Virus record (IMG/VR): IMGVR_UViG_3300007734_000571
Span: 1 to 31,886 of that record
Length of the DNA: 31,886 nucleotides
Reading direction: 5' to 3' (one strand)
Origin: a virus
Shown: piece after piece, positions 7,460-13,605 of the stretch
Position numbering within the stretch: the first letter of the stretch is position 1
Layout of the letters: each line of letters starts with the position of its first letter
The notes under the pieces: model-generated
The model's database searches: none
What the model was told of the DNA's origin: nothing
What the model saw: only the letters and a program-made list of their open reading frames with translations
Made by a program: the position numbers and the translations under genes

Positions 7460-7545
7460 TGTGGGTTACCTCCGCAATGTGGACAGCGTGTAATGATTGT
7501 CAGAATTTGGCGTTTGCATTTGGAGCATATGTAGATTTGTGTCAT
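7456..7545 (-). CDS. 29-residue zinc-ribbon micro-protein
   Basis: The gene encodes only 29 residues with two cysteine knuckles: ICSKC (6-10) and CPHCGG (21-26), the C-x2-C...C-x2-C pattern of a minimal zinc ribbon. It is supported by a ribosome binding site (AGAGGA, about 8 bases upstream) and by ATGA overlaps at both ends (7542-7545 and 7456-7459). Too short for normal gene calling. Small zinc ribbons often bind nucleic acids or proteins; role here unknown. Confidence 0.65.
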   Translation of the reverse strand: MTQIYICSKCKRQILTIITRCPHCGGNPQ

Positions 7546-7721
7546 CGTTTCATTCCTCTGATAAAAATTCCAAATGAACTCAAGGTATCTTTCCCAAATC
7601 CTTGCATCTTCTCAATCTCAATAGCAACCTCTTCCAAAATGTCGTTTCTCAACTCGTCATAAACCTCTTGTTGGGTCTTGTATTCCTCAACCTGTCTCTT
7701 TCGGTTCAGCGATTCATTCAT
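7542..7721 (-). CDS. small coiled-coil protein, unknown function
   Basis: 59 residues, strongly charged (NRKRQVEEYKTQQEVYDELR then EEVAIEIEKMQGFG), predicted mostly helical. AGGAGAT lies 5 bases before the ATG at 7721. The stop overlaps the next start as ATGA (7542-7545); the start lies 8 bases inside the preceding gene. No known family recognised. Confidence 0.65.
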   Translation of the reverse strand: MNESLNRKRQVEEYKTQQEVYDELRNDILEEVAIEIEKMQGFGKDTLSSFGIFIRGMKR

Positions 7722-7932
7722 GTTCTATCTCCTGAAGTTCCAAGATTCGTTTGTTCAGTCTGGATATTCTTTGCTCGTTGTAATTGACAATTGATTGCGA
7801 GTATTCAACTGAGGTTTCTGCTTGCAGCTTGGCAAGCTGTGCCTCAATGAGCTCCTTTTGCACCATCTCAAGAGGTGTCTTTGCTCTGAGCAAATCCTTT
7901 ACATATTTAATCGTTAAGTCTCGCCAGTTCAT
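7714..7932 (-). CDS. small helical protein, unknown function
   Basis: 72 residues, starting MNWRDLTIKYVKDLL and containing a long coiled-coil-like helix (about 20-70, rich in Gln/Glu/Leu). AAAAGGAAA precedes the start by about 6 bases. The start overlaps the upstream stop as ATGA (7929-7932). No motif suggests a function; heptads suggest self-association. Confidence 0.65.
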   Translation of the reverse strand: MNWRDLTIKYVKDLLRAKTPLEMVQKELIEAQLAKLQAETSVEYSQSIVNYNEQRISRLNKRILELQEIEHE

Positions 7933-8123
7933 GGCTGTTTCCTTTTCTTTGATGGCTTGAACTTACCCGCCTTGCGAAAGATGGTACGCAAGCTGTTGTA
8001 GTTGACACCGAACCTGTTTGCAATCTCCAATTTGCTAAAGCCCTGTTCATAGAGGCTAAACGCTCTACGCTCGTCAATTTGGATGGGTTTACGCCCTGAC
8101 CCTGCTCTAGCACCACCTTTCAT
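7929..8123 (-). CDS. small helix-turn-helix DNA-binding protein
   Basis: 64 residues: a glycine/basic N-terminus (KGGARAGSGRKPIQI, common in phage DNA-binding and small terminase proteins), then a helix-turn-helix at about 18-50 (AFSLYEQGFSKLEIANRFGV, NYNSLRTIFR), then a very basic tail. The fold resembles resolvase-type HTH domains. AGGAGG is placed 5 bases before the ATG, one of the best ribosome sites in the cluster. Probably a regulator or nucleoid-like protein of the early operon; its target is unknown. Confidence 0.72.
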   Translation of the reverse strand: MKGGARAGSGRKPIQIDERRAFSLYEQGFSKLEIANRFGVNYNSLRTIFRKAGKFKPSKKRKQP

Positions 8124-8431
8124 CTGCGCCTCCTATGGTTGAAAACAAATCCTTTTTTGATCTTTGAATTGGCGCAACTGTAGGTTTTGGATGCCACATC
8201 CCTGACCCACTTTGGGCAGTCTTGACACATCACTCTTGTTCGCTTTCTTTTAGTAGCCACAAAACAAACACTACGCACACTGCTATTCCCAATGCGAATG
8301 CGAATATCGCTATCAGCATGAAATTTACTATGGTTTCTAGCATGATTGGTCACCCCTTGATCTTTGCCATCGAAATACAGCAATGCGCCAGCACAAAGCA
8401 ATGCCACCATGACCTTGCGCCAGTGGTTCAT
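8120..8431 (-). CDS. 103-residue ORF with N-terminal membrane segment; possibly two overlapping small genes
   Basis: The frame runs 103 residues, starting with a signal/anchor (KVMVALLCAGALLYFDGK, about 6-23). The middle (about 30-67) looks unconstrained and coincides with another frame that encodes a convincing membrane peptide (8230-8343). The last 36 residues start at an in-frame ATG at 8230 (MCQDCPKWVRD..., with C-x2-C and Cys19) that overlaps the stop of that peptide as ATGA. So the region may hold an anchor peptide whose frame happens to stay open, a 37-residue membrane protein and a 36-residue Cys protein. Outer borders are firm: ATGA overlaps at 8428-8431 and 8120-8123. Confidence 0.45.
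   Translation of the reverse strand: MNHWRKVMVALLCAGALLYFDGKDQGVTNHARNHSKFHADSDIRIRIGNSSVRSVCFVATKRKRTRVMCQDCPKWVRDVASKTYSCANSKIKKGFVFNHRRRR
8230..8343 (-). CDS. 37-residue single-span membrane protein in an overlapping frame
   Basis: The peptide has a long uninterrupted membrane segment (MLIAIFAFALGIAVCVVFVL, about 9-28) between short polar ends (MLETIVNF and LKESEQE). AAGGGG lies about 9 bases upstream. Its stop overlaps an ATG in the other frame, matching the coupling style of the operon. It competes with the 103-residue reading of the same DNA; the clean membrane pattern favours this frame for this stretch. Confidence 0.45.
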   Translation of the reverse strand: MLETIVNFMLIAIFAFALGIAVCVVFVLWLLKESEQE

Positions 8432-8691
8432 TTGGTTGTCGCAATCAGTTCCAACTCAGCATCTTTGAGTTGTTCTTTGATGATTGTTAGCTCCTCCTCC
8501 ACCATCTTGAGTTTCTTTTCCATCCTGTTTCTGGTCGATCTCTCAGCATTGGCATAGCCAATCAAAGCGGCTTCTGTAGCCACCTTGTGAATCAATTGGA
8601 TGATCTGGTCACGAGTCATAAATCCACCAGCAATGTCTTTTGAGGGTGCAATCTTGCTGATGAGTTCTTCCAATTCTTTTTCCATAGTCAT
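8428..8691 (-). CDS. small coiled-coil protein, unknown function
   Basis: 87 residues. The open frame begins at 8808, but AAGGAG 7 bases before the ATG at 8691 and the ATGA overlap with the upstream stop (8688-8691) fix the start there. The N-terminal half contains ELEELISKIAPS and a helix with RDQIIQLIHKVATEAALIGY; the C-terminal half is a coiled coil (about 52-82, EKKLKMVEEELTIIKEQLKD). No family recognised. Confidence 0.65.
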   Translation of the reverse strand: MTMEKELEELISKIAPSKDIAGGFMTRDQIIQLIHKVATEAALIGYANAERSTRNRMEKKLKMVEEELTIIKEQLKDAELELIATTK

Positions 8692-8939
8692 GTTGTTTCT
8701 CCTTGTGGTTGCCGAATATTCCATGCGTGTTGCAAGGCGGTGAAGTTCATGGGTGCAATGGTCACAGTGGACAGGAACAAGCCCTTGCCATGCGTTCTGC
8801 GCCCCCAATCGTCTGTGGCTTTGACATTCTTGAGTTCATGCCTCTTAACAGCGTTGTAGACGCTATGTTGTTTGAATCCTGCATCTACCAACTCATCCAT
8901 AGTGCGAGGTTCTTGACAGAAGTCTTGTAGGGGTGTCAT
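8688..8939 (-). CDS. small winged-helix-like DNA-binding protein
   Basis: 83 residues. The N-terminal two thirds read as a winged helix: PRTMDELVDAGF (about 11-22), a recognition-type helix SVYNAVKRHEL (26-36) and a wing-like stretch (NVKATDDWGRRTHGKGLFLS, 38-57). Similar short proteins that test chromosomal or phage operators are common in early phage operons. GGGAG precedes the ATG, and both ends carry ATGA overlaps. Regulatory role is inferred from the fold only. Confidence 0.62.
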   Translation of the reverse strand: MTPLQDFCQEPRTMDELVDAGFKQHSVYNAVKRHELKNVKATDDWGRRTHGKGLFLSTVTIAPMNFTALQHAWNIRQPQGETT

Positions 8940-9154
8940 TGCTCCCTCGCTTTCAGCATTGCGTCTGCAACGGCATAAGCCACTTCTGCAAGTTTTTCTG
9001 TGCCAGCACTAAATTGAGCATTTTTTCCATTGATAACGGCATCCCAAATTTGAGCACCTGTTAATGCTTGTGCCGCCATGTAGTCTCGCAAGGTCATGCC
9101 AGAGTGGTAAGGCGTTACGCCTGTACCTGTTGGAAATGCTGGTGGGTTGTTCAT
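8936..9154 (-). CDS. conserved phage protein of NNPPAFP...GMTLRDYxAA type
   Basis: 72 residues with the recognisable start MNNPPAFPTGTG, the core HSGMTLRDYMAAQAL and a C-terminal AYAVADAMLKAREQ. Proteins with this layout are widespread in phages and prophages of proteobacteria; no function is known to me. AAAGGAG lies about 8 bases upstream, and both ends carry ATGA overlaps. Confidence 0.8.
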   Translation of the reverse strand: MNNPPAFPTGTGVTPYHSGMTLRDYMAAQALTGAQIWDAVINGKNAQFSAGTEKLAEVAYAVADAMLKAREQ

Positions 9155-9243
9155 TTCACCAACTCCTTTGCAATTTCAATTAAGAAAGGCACAGACAGGA
9201 TCAAGCCCACTAGGGTGGCTTGTAGGGTTTGTTTAAGAGTCAT
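9151..9243 (-). CDS. 30-residue membrane peptide
   Basis: The peptide has a polar start (MTLKQTLQ), a membrane segment (ATLVGLILSVPFLIEIA) and KELVK at the end. Three consecutive ATGs (9249, 9246, 9243) follow GAGGAG; 9243 gives the best spacing of 7 bases, the others add one or two methionines. A longer frame reaching 9375 covers the upstream gene's DNA and looks spurious. The stop overlaps the next start as ATGA (9151-9154). Confidence 0.55.
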   Translation of the reverse strand: MTLKQTLQATLVGLILSVPFLIEIAKELVK

Positions 9244-9385
9244 CATCATTCTCCTCACAGAGTTCACAGGTTGGGTGGTCAGGGTCACGGCAATCGGGGT
9301 GTTGGGACAGAAGATATTGGTAGCGTCTGAGGTGACGAGCCTCAGCCTTGATCTCCTCTGCTTCTGATGGGTCAATCTCTCGCAT
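9233..9385 (-). CDS. small acidic Cys/His protein
   Basis: 50 residues: acidic helix (EIDPSEAEEIKAEARHLR), then a Cys/His cluster HPDCRDPDHPTCELC (29-43), i.e. H-x2-C...H-x2-C-x2-C, and an acidic end. A metal-binding knuckle is likely. AGGAGA sits 7 bases before the ATG at 9385. It overlaps the following membrane-peptide gene by 11 bases. Too short for routine calling. Confidence 0.65.
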   Translation of the reverse strand: MREIDPSEAEEIKAEARHLRRYQYLLSQHPDCRDPDHPTCELCEENDDDS

Positions 9386-9411
9386 CTTCAATTCTCCTGT
9401 TAGGTTGAAAG

Positions 9412-9429
9412 AAGGGGCGCAAGCCCCTT
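9412..9429 (-). terminator. hairpin after first minus-strand gene, possible attenuator
   Basis: On the minus strand AAGGGGC-TTGC-GCCCCTT forms a perfect 7-bp stem with a 4-base loop, followed by a short pyrimidine stretch (CTTTC). It lies 8 bases past the stop of the 66-residue gene and before the next ribosome site. Without a true U tract it may only lower expression of the downstream genes. Confidence 0.4.
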
Positions 9430-9437
9430 GGGGTTGA

Positions 9438-9638
9438 TTAGGCGGCTACTTTCTTTGCATCCATTTTTGTGTTGACTTCAAACTGCTTGCTGGCAACACA
9501 CTTGATGCAACGAAACTGAATAGGCTCTTGTTTGAACTCAGACCAGTTAGTTGAAACTGGAGTACGCAACAAATTGCGTCCACAAGCTGTTTTTGATGAC
9601 CAACCAGTGCCTGATTTGTTAAGGTGCGTCACTCTCAT
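9438..9638 (-). CDS. small Cys-containing protein, first gene of minus operon
   Basis: 66 residues. Contains TACGRN (17-22) and CIKC (44-47), separated by a loop, resembling small phage proteins with a CGRn...C-x2-C layout that I recall as frequent in early regions. AGGAGA is 6-8 bases before the ATG. It is closest to the divergent promoter region and separated from the rest of the operon by a hairpin, so it may be the most strongly expressed gene of the cluster. Function unknown. Confidence 0.7.
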   Translation of the reverse strand: MRVTHLNKSGTGWSSKTACGRNLLRTPVSTNWSEFKQEPIQFRCIKCVASKQFEVNTKMDAKKVAA

Positions 9639-9671
9639 TTTGTATCTCCTATTGCGTTGTTGATGTTGCCA

Positions 9672-9699
9672 ATCATATAGAAGTTAATTAGACAATCAA
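9672..9699 (-). promoter_or_regulatory. putative sigma70-type promoter for minus-strand operon
   Basis: Read on the minus strand: TTGATT (9699-9694), 16 bases, TATGAT (9677-9672), 4 of 6 and 5 of 6 matches to the consensus, 33 bases before the ATG of the first minus gene. Only a pattern match, but orientation and distance fit. Two CCCCC runs (9700-9704, 9716-9720) and two AATCAAC copies (9694-9700, 9728-9734) lie in the same region and could be operator elements. Confidence 0.4.
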
Positions 9700-9752
9700 C
9701 CCCCTTATAACTAATCCCCCACAATTTAATCAACTATTCAATCACAAAAGGC

Positions 9753-9781
9753 TTGACCAATGGGTTGAAAGTCTCTAGACT
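9753..9781 (+). promoter_or_regulatory. putative promoter for the HTH regulator, giving a near-leaderless mRNA
   Basis: TTGACC (9753-9758), a 17-base spacer and TAGACT (9776-9781) resemble a sigma70 promoter. The ATG follows 11 bases after the -10 box, so transcription would begin at or a few bases before the start codon. No Shine-Dalgarno sequence is present ahead of 9793, which fits a leaderless message as known for lambda cI from its maintenance promoter. Confidence 0.4.
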
Positions 9782-9792
9782 CCCCTACCACT

Positions 9793-10023
9793 ATGAACAC
9801 ACAAACCATGCAAACCATTGAAAACATTAAGGAAAAGGCTGAAATTGCTGGCTACACCATCACAGATGTTGCTCGTCATGCTGGCTTTCACCCTGCCCAA
9901 GTTTCCAGATATGCCACTGGTAGAACAATACCACTGGTAACCACCATTAGGCGGCTAGATGAGTCGGTAGATTCCCTGATTCAGGCTCGTTTTAAGGCTC
10001 TACAGGGGCTGTTAAATGACTAG
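9793..10023 (+). CDS. Cro/CI-like helix-turn-helix regulator
   Basis: 76 residues, single domain, with the helix-turn-helix at about 23-42 (TDVARHAGFHPAQVSRYATG) followed by RTIPLVTTIRRLDE, the usual fifth-helix region. No protease or oligomerisation domain, so it is more like Cro than CI. It is the first plus-strand gene after the divergent control region and overlaps the resolvase gene by 8 bases, so it likely controls early or replication transcription from this intergenic region. No ribosome site is visible (see promoter entry). Confidence 0.8.
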   Translation: MNTQTMQTIENIKEKAEIAGYTITDVARHAGFHPAQVSRYATGRTIPLVTTIRRLDESVDSLIQARFKALQGLLND

Positions 10024-10489
10024 GCGCACCTTGGGTATTGATTGCGGTCTGAATGGGGCTATAGCCCTTGTAGTAGATGGTGAACTGGTGAGGGTAGTGG
10101 ATATGCCCACAGTCACCCTTGAGCGCAATGGCAAGACCAAGCGTCAGGTGTCAGTGCCTGAGTTGGTGGACATCATCAAGGAACTTGACCCGACAGAGGC
10201 GTATGTAGAAAAGGTCTTTGCAATGGCAGGACAGGGCGTGACCAGTGTCTTTAGCCTTGGGCGCAGTCTTGGGGTAGTAGAGGGAACACTGACAGCCCTA
10301 CGCATCAAGACAACTCTGATGACTCCACAGACATGGATTAAGGCTATGGGCGTGGTAGGTGGTAAGGATGGGTCAAGAGCAAGGGCTATGGAGTTGTTCC
10401 CTGACCATTTGAGCCTGTTCAAGAGAGTCAAGGATGATGGGCGCAGTGATGCCAGTTTGATTGCACTTTGGGGGTATCGCAATGGATAA
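10016..10489 (+). CDS. RuvC-like Holliday junction resolvase
   Basis: 157 residues with the RuvC/RNase H fold pattern: GIDCGLNGAIAL (Asp9), YVEKVFAMAGQGVTSVFSLG (Glu65), TPQTWIKAMGV, and the C-terminal KDDGRSDASLIALWGY with Asp140/141 and Asp145. All four acidic positions expected of a metal-dependent junction resolvase are present. In phages such enzymes cut branched DNA from replication and recombination before packaging. It overlaps the genes on both sides, in a replication/recombination operon. Confidence 0.85.
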   Translation: MTRRTLGIDCGLNGAIALVVDGELVRVVDMPTVTLERNGKTKRQVSVPELVDIIKELDPTEAYVEKVFAMAGQGVTSVFSLGRSLGVVEGTLTALRIKTTLMTPQTWIKAMGVVGGKDGSRARAMELFPDHLSLFKRVKDDGRSDASLIALWGYRNG

Positions 10490-10703
10490 CAAAGAACGAG
10501 AGACCTTGCGTGAGCATATTGTTTGGCTAGGTTCACAACTTGAACAAGAACGCAAGCAAAACCAAGCAACTGTTGTCTTCTTAAAGCGTGTGCTTGACCC
10601 TGAAGACTTGGGTCATGCGGTATCTCACGAGGTCAGACAACTCGCCTACCAATTACTCATTGAACATCACCACATTGAAAGAGCATCATGGCAAAACAAA
10701 TAA
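10482..10703 (+). CDS. small helical protein, unknown function
   Basis: 73 residues, charged and helical (REHIVWLGSQLEQERKQNQA), ending with a His-rich helix (LLIEHHHIERASWQNK). The frame opens at 10461, but the ATG at 10482 overlaps the resolvase stop and has GGGGG about 7 bases upstream. The 3' end overlaps the nuclease gene by 16 bases. No known family; the position between resolvase and nuclease suggests a replication accessory. Confidence 0.6.
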   Translation: MDNKERETLREHIVWLGSQLEQERKQNQATVVFLKRVLDPEDLGHAVSHEVRQLAYQLLIEHHHIERASWQNK

Positions 10704-11773
10704 TCATCAGACCATCAGGTATCTCTCGCACGATTGCTTGCCCTGCAAGCGTTAGATTGTCAGCACAAGTGCCTTATCAGGAGAGTGGTGAGGCGGCAAA
10801 GATTGGCACCGCCATTCATGCCTTAGCAGAGCACTGCTACAACAGTTTTCTAGACCCGATGAAGTTTGTCGGCAAAGTCTATGAGGGCATCACCATGACA
10901 GAGGAGAATTGTGACTTTGCACAGCAACACTTGAATGCAATTTATGATATTCACAAGGAGTTGGGTGAGGGAACAGTTTCTATTGAGAAACACCTACCTT
11001 ACCAAGAAACCCCTGCATACAAGTGCGGTGGCACTGCTGATGTCATTGCAATCAGTAAAGACAAACGCAAGATCATCATTGCTGACTTGAAAACTGGTAG
11101 AGGGTATGTCGATGCTGAGAGTGACCAACTCAAACTGTACGCATTGGCGGCTATGGAGTCTGATGGTCTGTACCAAGACATTGACACTGTGGAACTCTGG
11201 ATTATCCAACCCCATCATGGTGAAGTACGCAAGCATTCCATGACAACTCAAGAACTCGTTGATTGGGAACACTACATACTGCAACCAGCGATTGAGAATG
11301 CCCTGAATCCTGCATTCCCACCTGTACCCTCAGACTCTGCTTGCCAGTACTGTGCGGCTAAGACAATTTGCCCTGCACAAGCAAACTTGGTTGAGGTGGT
11401 TCACTCAGCACCACCAGTAGAAGTCTTGACAGAAGAACAGATCAGCGTCTTGCTGACAAAGTTCGACATGGTTGAGGACTACATCAAGGCGGTGAGAGAT
11501 CATGCCCTTAAACGCATGGAAAAGGGTGCTGTGATTCAAGGTTGGCAACTCGCACCCAAGAGAGCACTTAGATCGTGGACATCAGAAGAGAAAGCGATTG
11601 AGCATCTCACTTTCCTTGGATTACGCATCCATGAGATAACGAAAACCGAATTGTTGACTCCTGCACAGGTAGAGAAACTGCTACCCAAAGGCTTAAAGGA
11701 GTCTATTGAACCGCTTACTTCTCGCATATCGTCAGGGCTGACGCTTGCCAGAGACAAGGGTATTAGTCAATAA
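10688..11773 (+). CDS. PD-(D/E)XK exonuclease, DUF2800 / Cas4-AddB-like, possible Fe-S site
   Basis: 361 residues. Nuclease motifs in order: GTAIHALAEHC (His44), GGTADVIA (Asp118), IADLKTGRGY (Asp133, Lys135) and SDQLKLYALA (QxxxY-like, 145-154), the arrangement of RecB-type nucleases. Cys18 (IACPAS) plus C-x2-C-x5-C at 219/222/228 repeats the one-plus-three cysteine layout of the iron-sulfur staple in AddB and Cas4. I recognise the whole as the phage DUF2800 family. It is followed by an ssDNA-binding-like gene, so a role in DNA end processing and recombination is likely. An apparent full-length gene. Confidence 0.85.
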   Translation: MAKQIIIRPSGISRTIACPASVRLSAQVPYQESGEAAKIGTAIHALAEHCYNSFLDPMKFVGKVYEGITMTEENCDFAQQHLNAIYDIHKELGEGTVSIEKHLPYQETPAYKCGGTADVIAISKDKRKIIIADLKTGRGYVDAESDQLKLYALAAMESDGLYQDIDTVELWIIQPHHGEVRKHSMTTQELVDWEHYILQPAIENALNPAFPPVPSDSACQYCAAKTICPAQANLVEVVHSAPPVEVLTEEQISVLLTKFDMVEDYIKAVRDHALKRMEKGAVIQGWQLAPKRALRSWTSEEKAIEHLTFLGLRIHEITKTELLTPAQVEKLLPKGLKESIEPLTSRISSGLTLARDKGISQ

Positions 11774-11794
11774 TCCCAACCCCAATCCCCCACA

Positions 11795-11815
11795 GTGACA
11801 TCTGTCACATTTTTT
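11795..11815 (+). terminator. palindrome plus T run between nuclease and ssDNA-binding-like genes
   Basis: GTGACA-TC-TGTCAC (11795-11808) is a perfect inverted repeat followed by A and six Ts. As RNA it would form a short 5-bp stem with a 4-base loop and a U tract, i.e. a weak terminator. The compact palindrome could equally be a protein operator. It sits in the longest gap of this operon (11774-11845), ahead of a gene with its own AAGGA ribosome site. Confidence 0.35.
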
Positions 11816-11845
11816 AACTTCAACTTTTAACAAGGAAAACATTAA

Positions 11846-12436
11846 ATGAATCTAAACCTTTCAAACTCTGGTGGCTCTGGTAATTACATCAGATTCAGCC
11901 CTCAAGCAAACGCATGGACAAATCAAGATGGTGAGTTCACCTTTGAGAAGTCGGTCTTTGACCACGAGAATCTGCAAACTGGTTGGATGCTCATTGCTAC
12001 TGGCATCTTTGAGTTCATGCCTGACAATGGTCTTGGGCAAAAGGGCGCACAACCAAGTGCCGAGCACAAGCGTGGCTTCAAAGCCATTTTCTACAACAAG
12101 ACGATGGGTGTCGCAGAGTTCAGTGCTAATGGTGCAGGGGCAAACATGGGCTTAGAAGCGTTATGGAAGCAAGTGCAAGCACAGGCATCTGCAAACACTG
12201 GCAAGTTGCCTGTGGTGGAGTACAAGGGTTCTCGCCCTGAGAAGGTTGGCAAGGGAACTACACGAGTGCCGCTCTTTGAGGTGGTGGGTTGGGTGGCAAG
12301 ACCAGCGGCTTTGCAAGATGATGGCATGGGAGACGCAGTGGAATCAGCGTCACCCTTTGATGCGCCAAAGCCTGTAGTTAAACCAGCACCCTCTAAGCCA
12401 GCACCATCCATGAGTGATGATGAGATGTTCAGTTAA
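11846..12436 (+). CDS. putative ssDNA-binding protein
   Basis: 196 residues. The N-terminal 150 residues are beta-rich with aromatic and basic positions (NYIRFSPQANAW, EHKRGFKAIFYNKTM, FEVVGWVARP). The last 40 residues are Pro/Ala/Lys-rich linker ending in the acidic tip SMSDDEMFS. A folded OB-like core, a flexible linker and an acidic tail ending in Phe-Ser are hallmarks of SSB proteins (E. coli SSB ends DDDIPF). Direct link to the nuclease gene supports this. Fold assignment is inference; no clear family signature. Confidence 0.6.
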   Translation: MNLNLSNSGGSGNYIRFSPQANAWTNQDGEFTFEKSVFDHENLQTGWMLIATGIFEFMPDNGLGQKGAQPSAEHKRGFKAIFYNKTMGVAEFSANGAGANMGLEALWKQVQAQASANTGKLPVVEYKGSRPEKVGKGTTRVPLFEVVGWVARPAALQDDGMGDAVESASPFDAPKPVVKPAPSKPAPSMSDDEMFS

Positions 12437-12453
12437 ACACTGAACCCAACCGC

Positions 12454-12487
12454 ACCAGAGTTTTCGGGGGAGAACTCTGGTTTTTTT
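12454..12487 (+). terminator. Rho-independent terminator
   Basis: ACCAGAGTT (12454-12462) pairs perfectly with AACTCTGGT (12473-12481), a 9-bp stem with a 10-base loop, followed by Ts to 12487. It lies 18 bases past the ssDNA-binding-like gene and insulates the methyltransferase from upstream transcription. Confidence 0.88.
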
Positions 12488-12511
12488 GTCTCTTGTAAAT
12501 TGGTAGGTGGT

Positions 12512-13585
12512 ATGAGTCATAAATTTCCTTATGAGTGGACTTTAAAAGATGCAGTTTTTACTAAAGACAAAGGCAAAGTATTTTCTTGTTTTGCTTGTGG
12601 CGGTGGTTCTACTATGGGTTATAAATTAGCAGGCTTTGATGTTCTTGGTTGTAATGAGATTGACCCTAAAATGATGGCAGCATATAAAGCCAATCACAAT
12701 CCCAAATTTACATATCTTGAACCCATACAAGAATTTAAGTTGCGCGATGATTTGCCTCAAGAACTCTACAACTTAGATATTCTTGATGGTTCTCCTCCAT
12801 GTTCAAGCTTCTCAATGGCAGGCAATCGAGGTGATGATTGGGGAAAAGAAAAGAAATTTAGAGAGGGTCAAGCAGAGCAAGTGCTTGATACATTATTTTT
12901 TGACTTTATTGATTTGGCAAAGAAGTTACAACCCAAGATAGTTATTGCTGAAAATGTCAAAGGTTTATTAATTGGTGATGCAAGAGATTATGTTTCTCGT
13001 ATATATGAGGAATTTGATGTTGCCGGCTACTATGTCCAACATTGGCTTTTTGATGCATCCACAATGGGAGTTCCTCAAAGAAGAGAAAGAGTTTTTTTTG
13101 TTGCAATGAGAAAGGATTTGGCAGAGCCATTTCTTGAGTCTATAGATATGTTTACTCTTGCCCCTAAGATTAGGTTTGAATTCAATGAAAAACCAATTAA
13201 GTTTGGTGAGTTTTATCAAAAAGGAATTGATGATAGACCATCAAGTAAAGGAAAAATATTTGAATATTGGAATTTAAGACAAGATGGAGATAAATCATTT
13301 TGTGACACATTGATTAGGGAGCATGGCAAGCAATCTTATTTTAATAATGTGTATTTACATATCAATGAAGTGTCCCCTACATATACAGCAAATGGTGATT
13401 GCTTATATTTATTTGATGAATATAGAAAGCCTAATAAATTTGAAAGTTGTTGCATTGGAAGCTATCCACAAGATTATGATTTTTGTAAAAGCCAATATCA
13501 CTACCTTATTGGCATGAGTGTGCCACCAATAATGACTGCTCAAATTGCAAGTTGCATATATGAGCAATGGATTTCTAAATTTTGA
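12512..13585 (+). CDS. C5-cytosine DNA methyltransferase, AT-rich moron-like gene
   Basis: 357 residues from the ATG at 12512 (GGTAGG just upstream; a TTG at 12500 is less likely). Motif I: FSCFACGGGSTMGYKLAGF. Motif IV: DGSPPCSSFS with catalytic Cys97. Motif VI: AENVKGL. Motif VIII: QRRERVFFVAM. Motif X-like: GMSVPPIMTAQIASCIYEQW near the end. All core motifs for transfer of methyl from SAM to C5 of cytosine are intact, so it is probably active. No restriction gene is adjacent, suggesting an orphan enzyme that protects phage DNA. Base composition is clearly more AT-rich than the flanks and a terminator precedes it, so recent acquisition is likely. Recognition site unknown. Confidence 0.93.
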   Translation: MSHKFPYEWTLKDAVFTKDKGKVFSCFACGGGSTMGYKLAGFDVLGCNEIDPKMMAAYKANHNPKFTYLEPIQEFKLRDDLPQELYNLDILDGSPPCSSFSMAGNRGDDWGKEKKFREGQAEQVLDTLFFDFIDLAKKLQPKIVIAENVKGLLIGDARDYVSRIYEEFDVAGYYVQHWLFDASTMGVPQRRERVFFVAMRKDLAEPFLESIDMFTLAPKIRFEFNEKPIKFGEFYQKGIDDRPSSKGKIFEYWNLRQDGDKSFCDTLIREHGKQSYFNNVYLHINEVSPTYTANGDCLYLFDEYRKPNKFESCCIGSYPQDYDFCKSQYHYLIGMSVPPIMTAQIASCIYEQWISKF

Positions 13586-13605
13586 CATCACAGAAAGATA
13601 ACTAA

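Noticed and set aside
7907-8116. 69-residue minus ORF overlapping the HTH gene
   Set aside because: It is another frame of the HTH gene with no ribosome site; the HTH gene has AGGAGG and ATGA junctions.
8222-8557. 111-residue plus-strand ORF in the minus cluster
   Set aside because: It is antisense to several supported minus genes and Ser/Thr-rich as expected for a shadow.
10144-10569. 141-residue minus ORF opposite the resolvase gene
   Set aside because: Antisense shadow; the resolvase frame has all catalytic residues.
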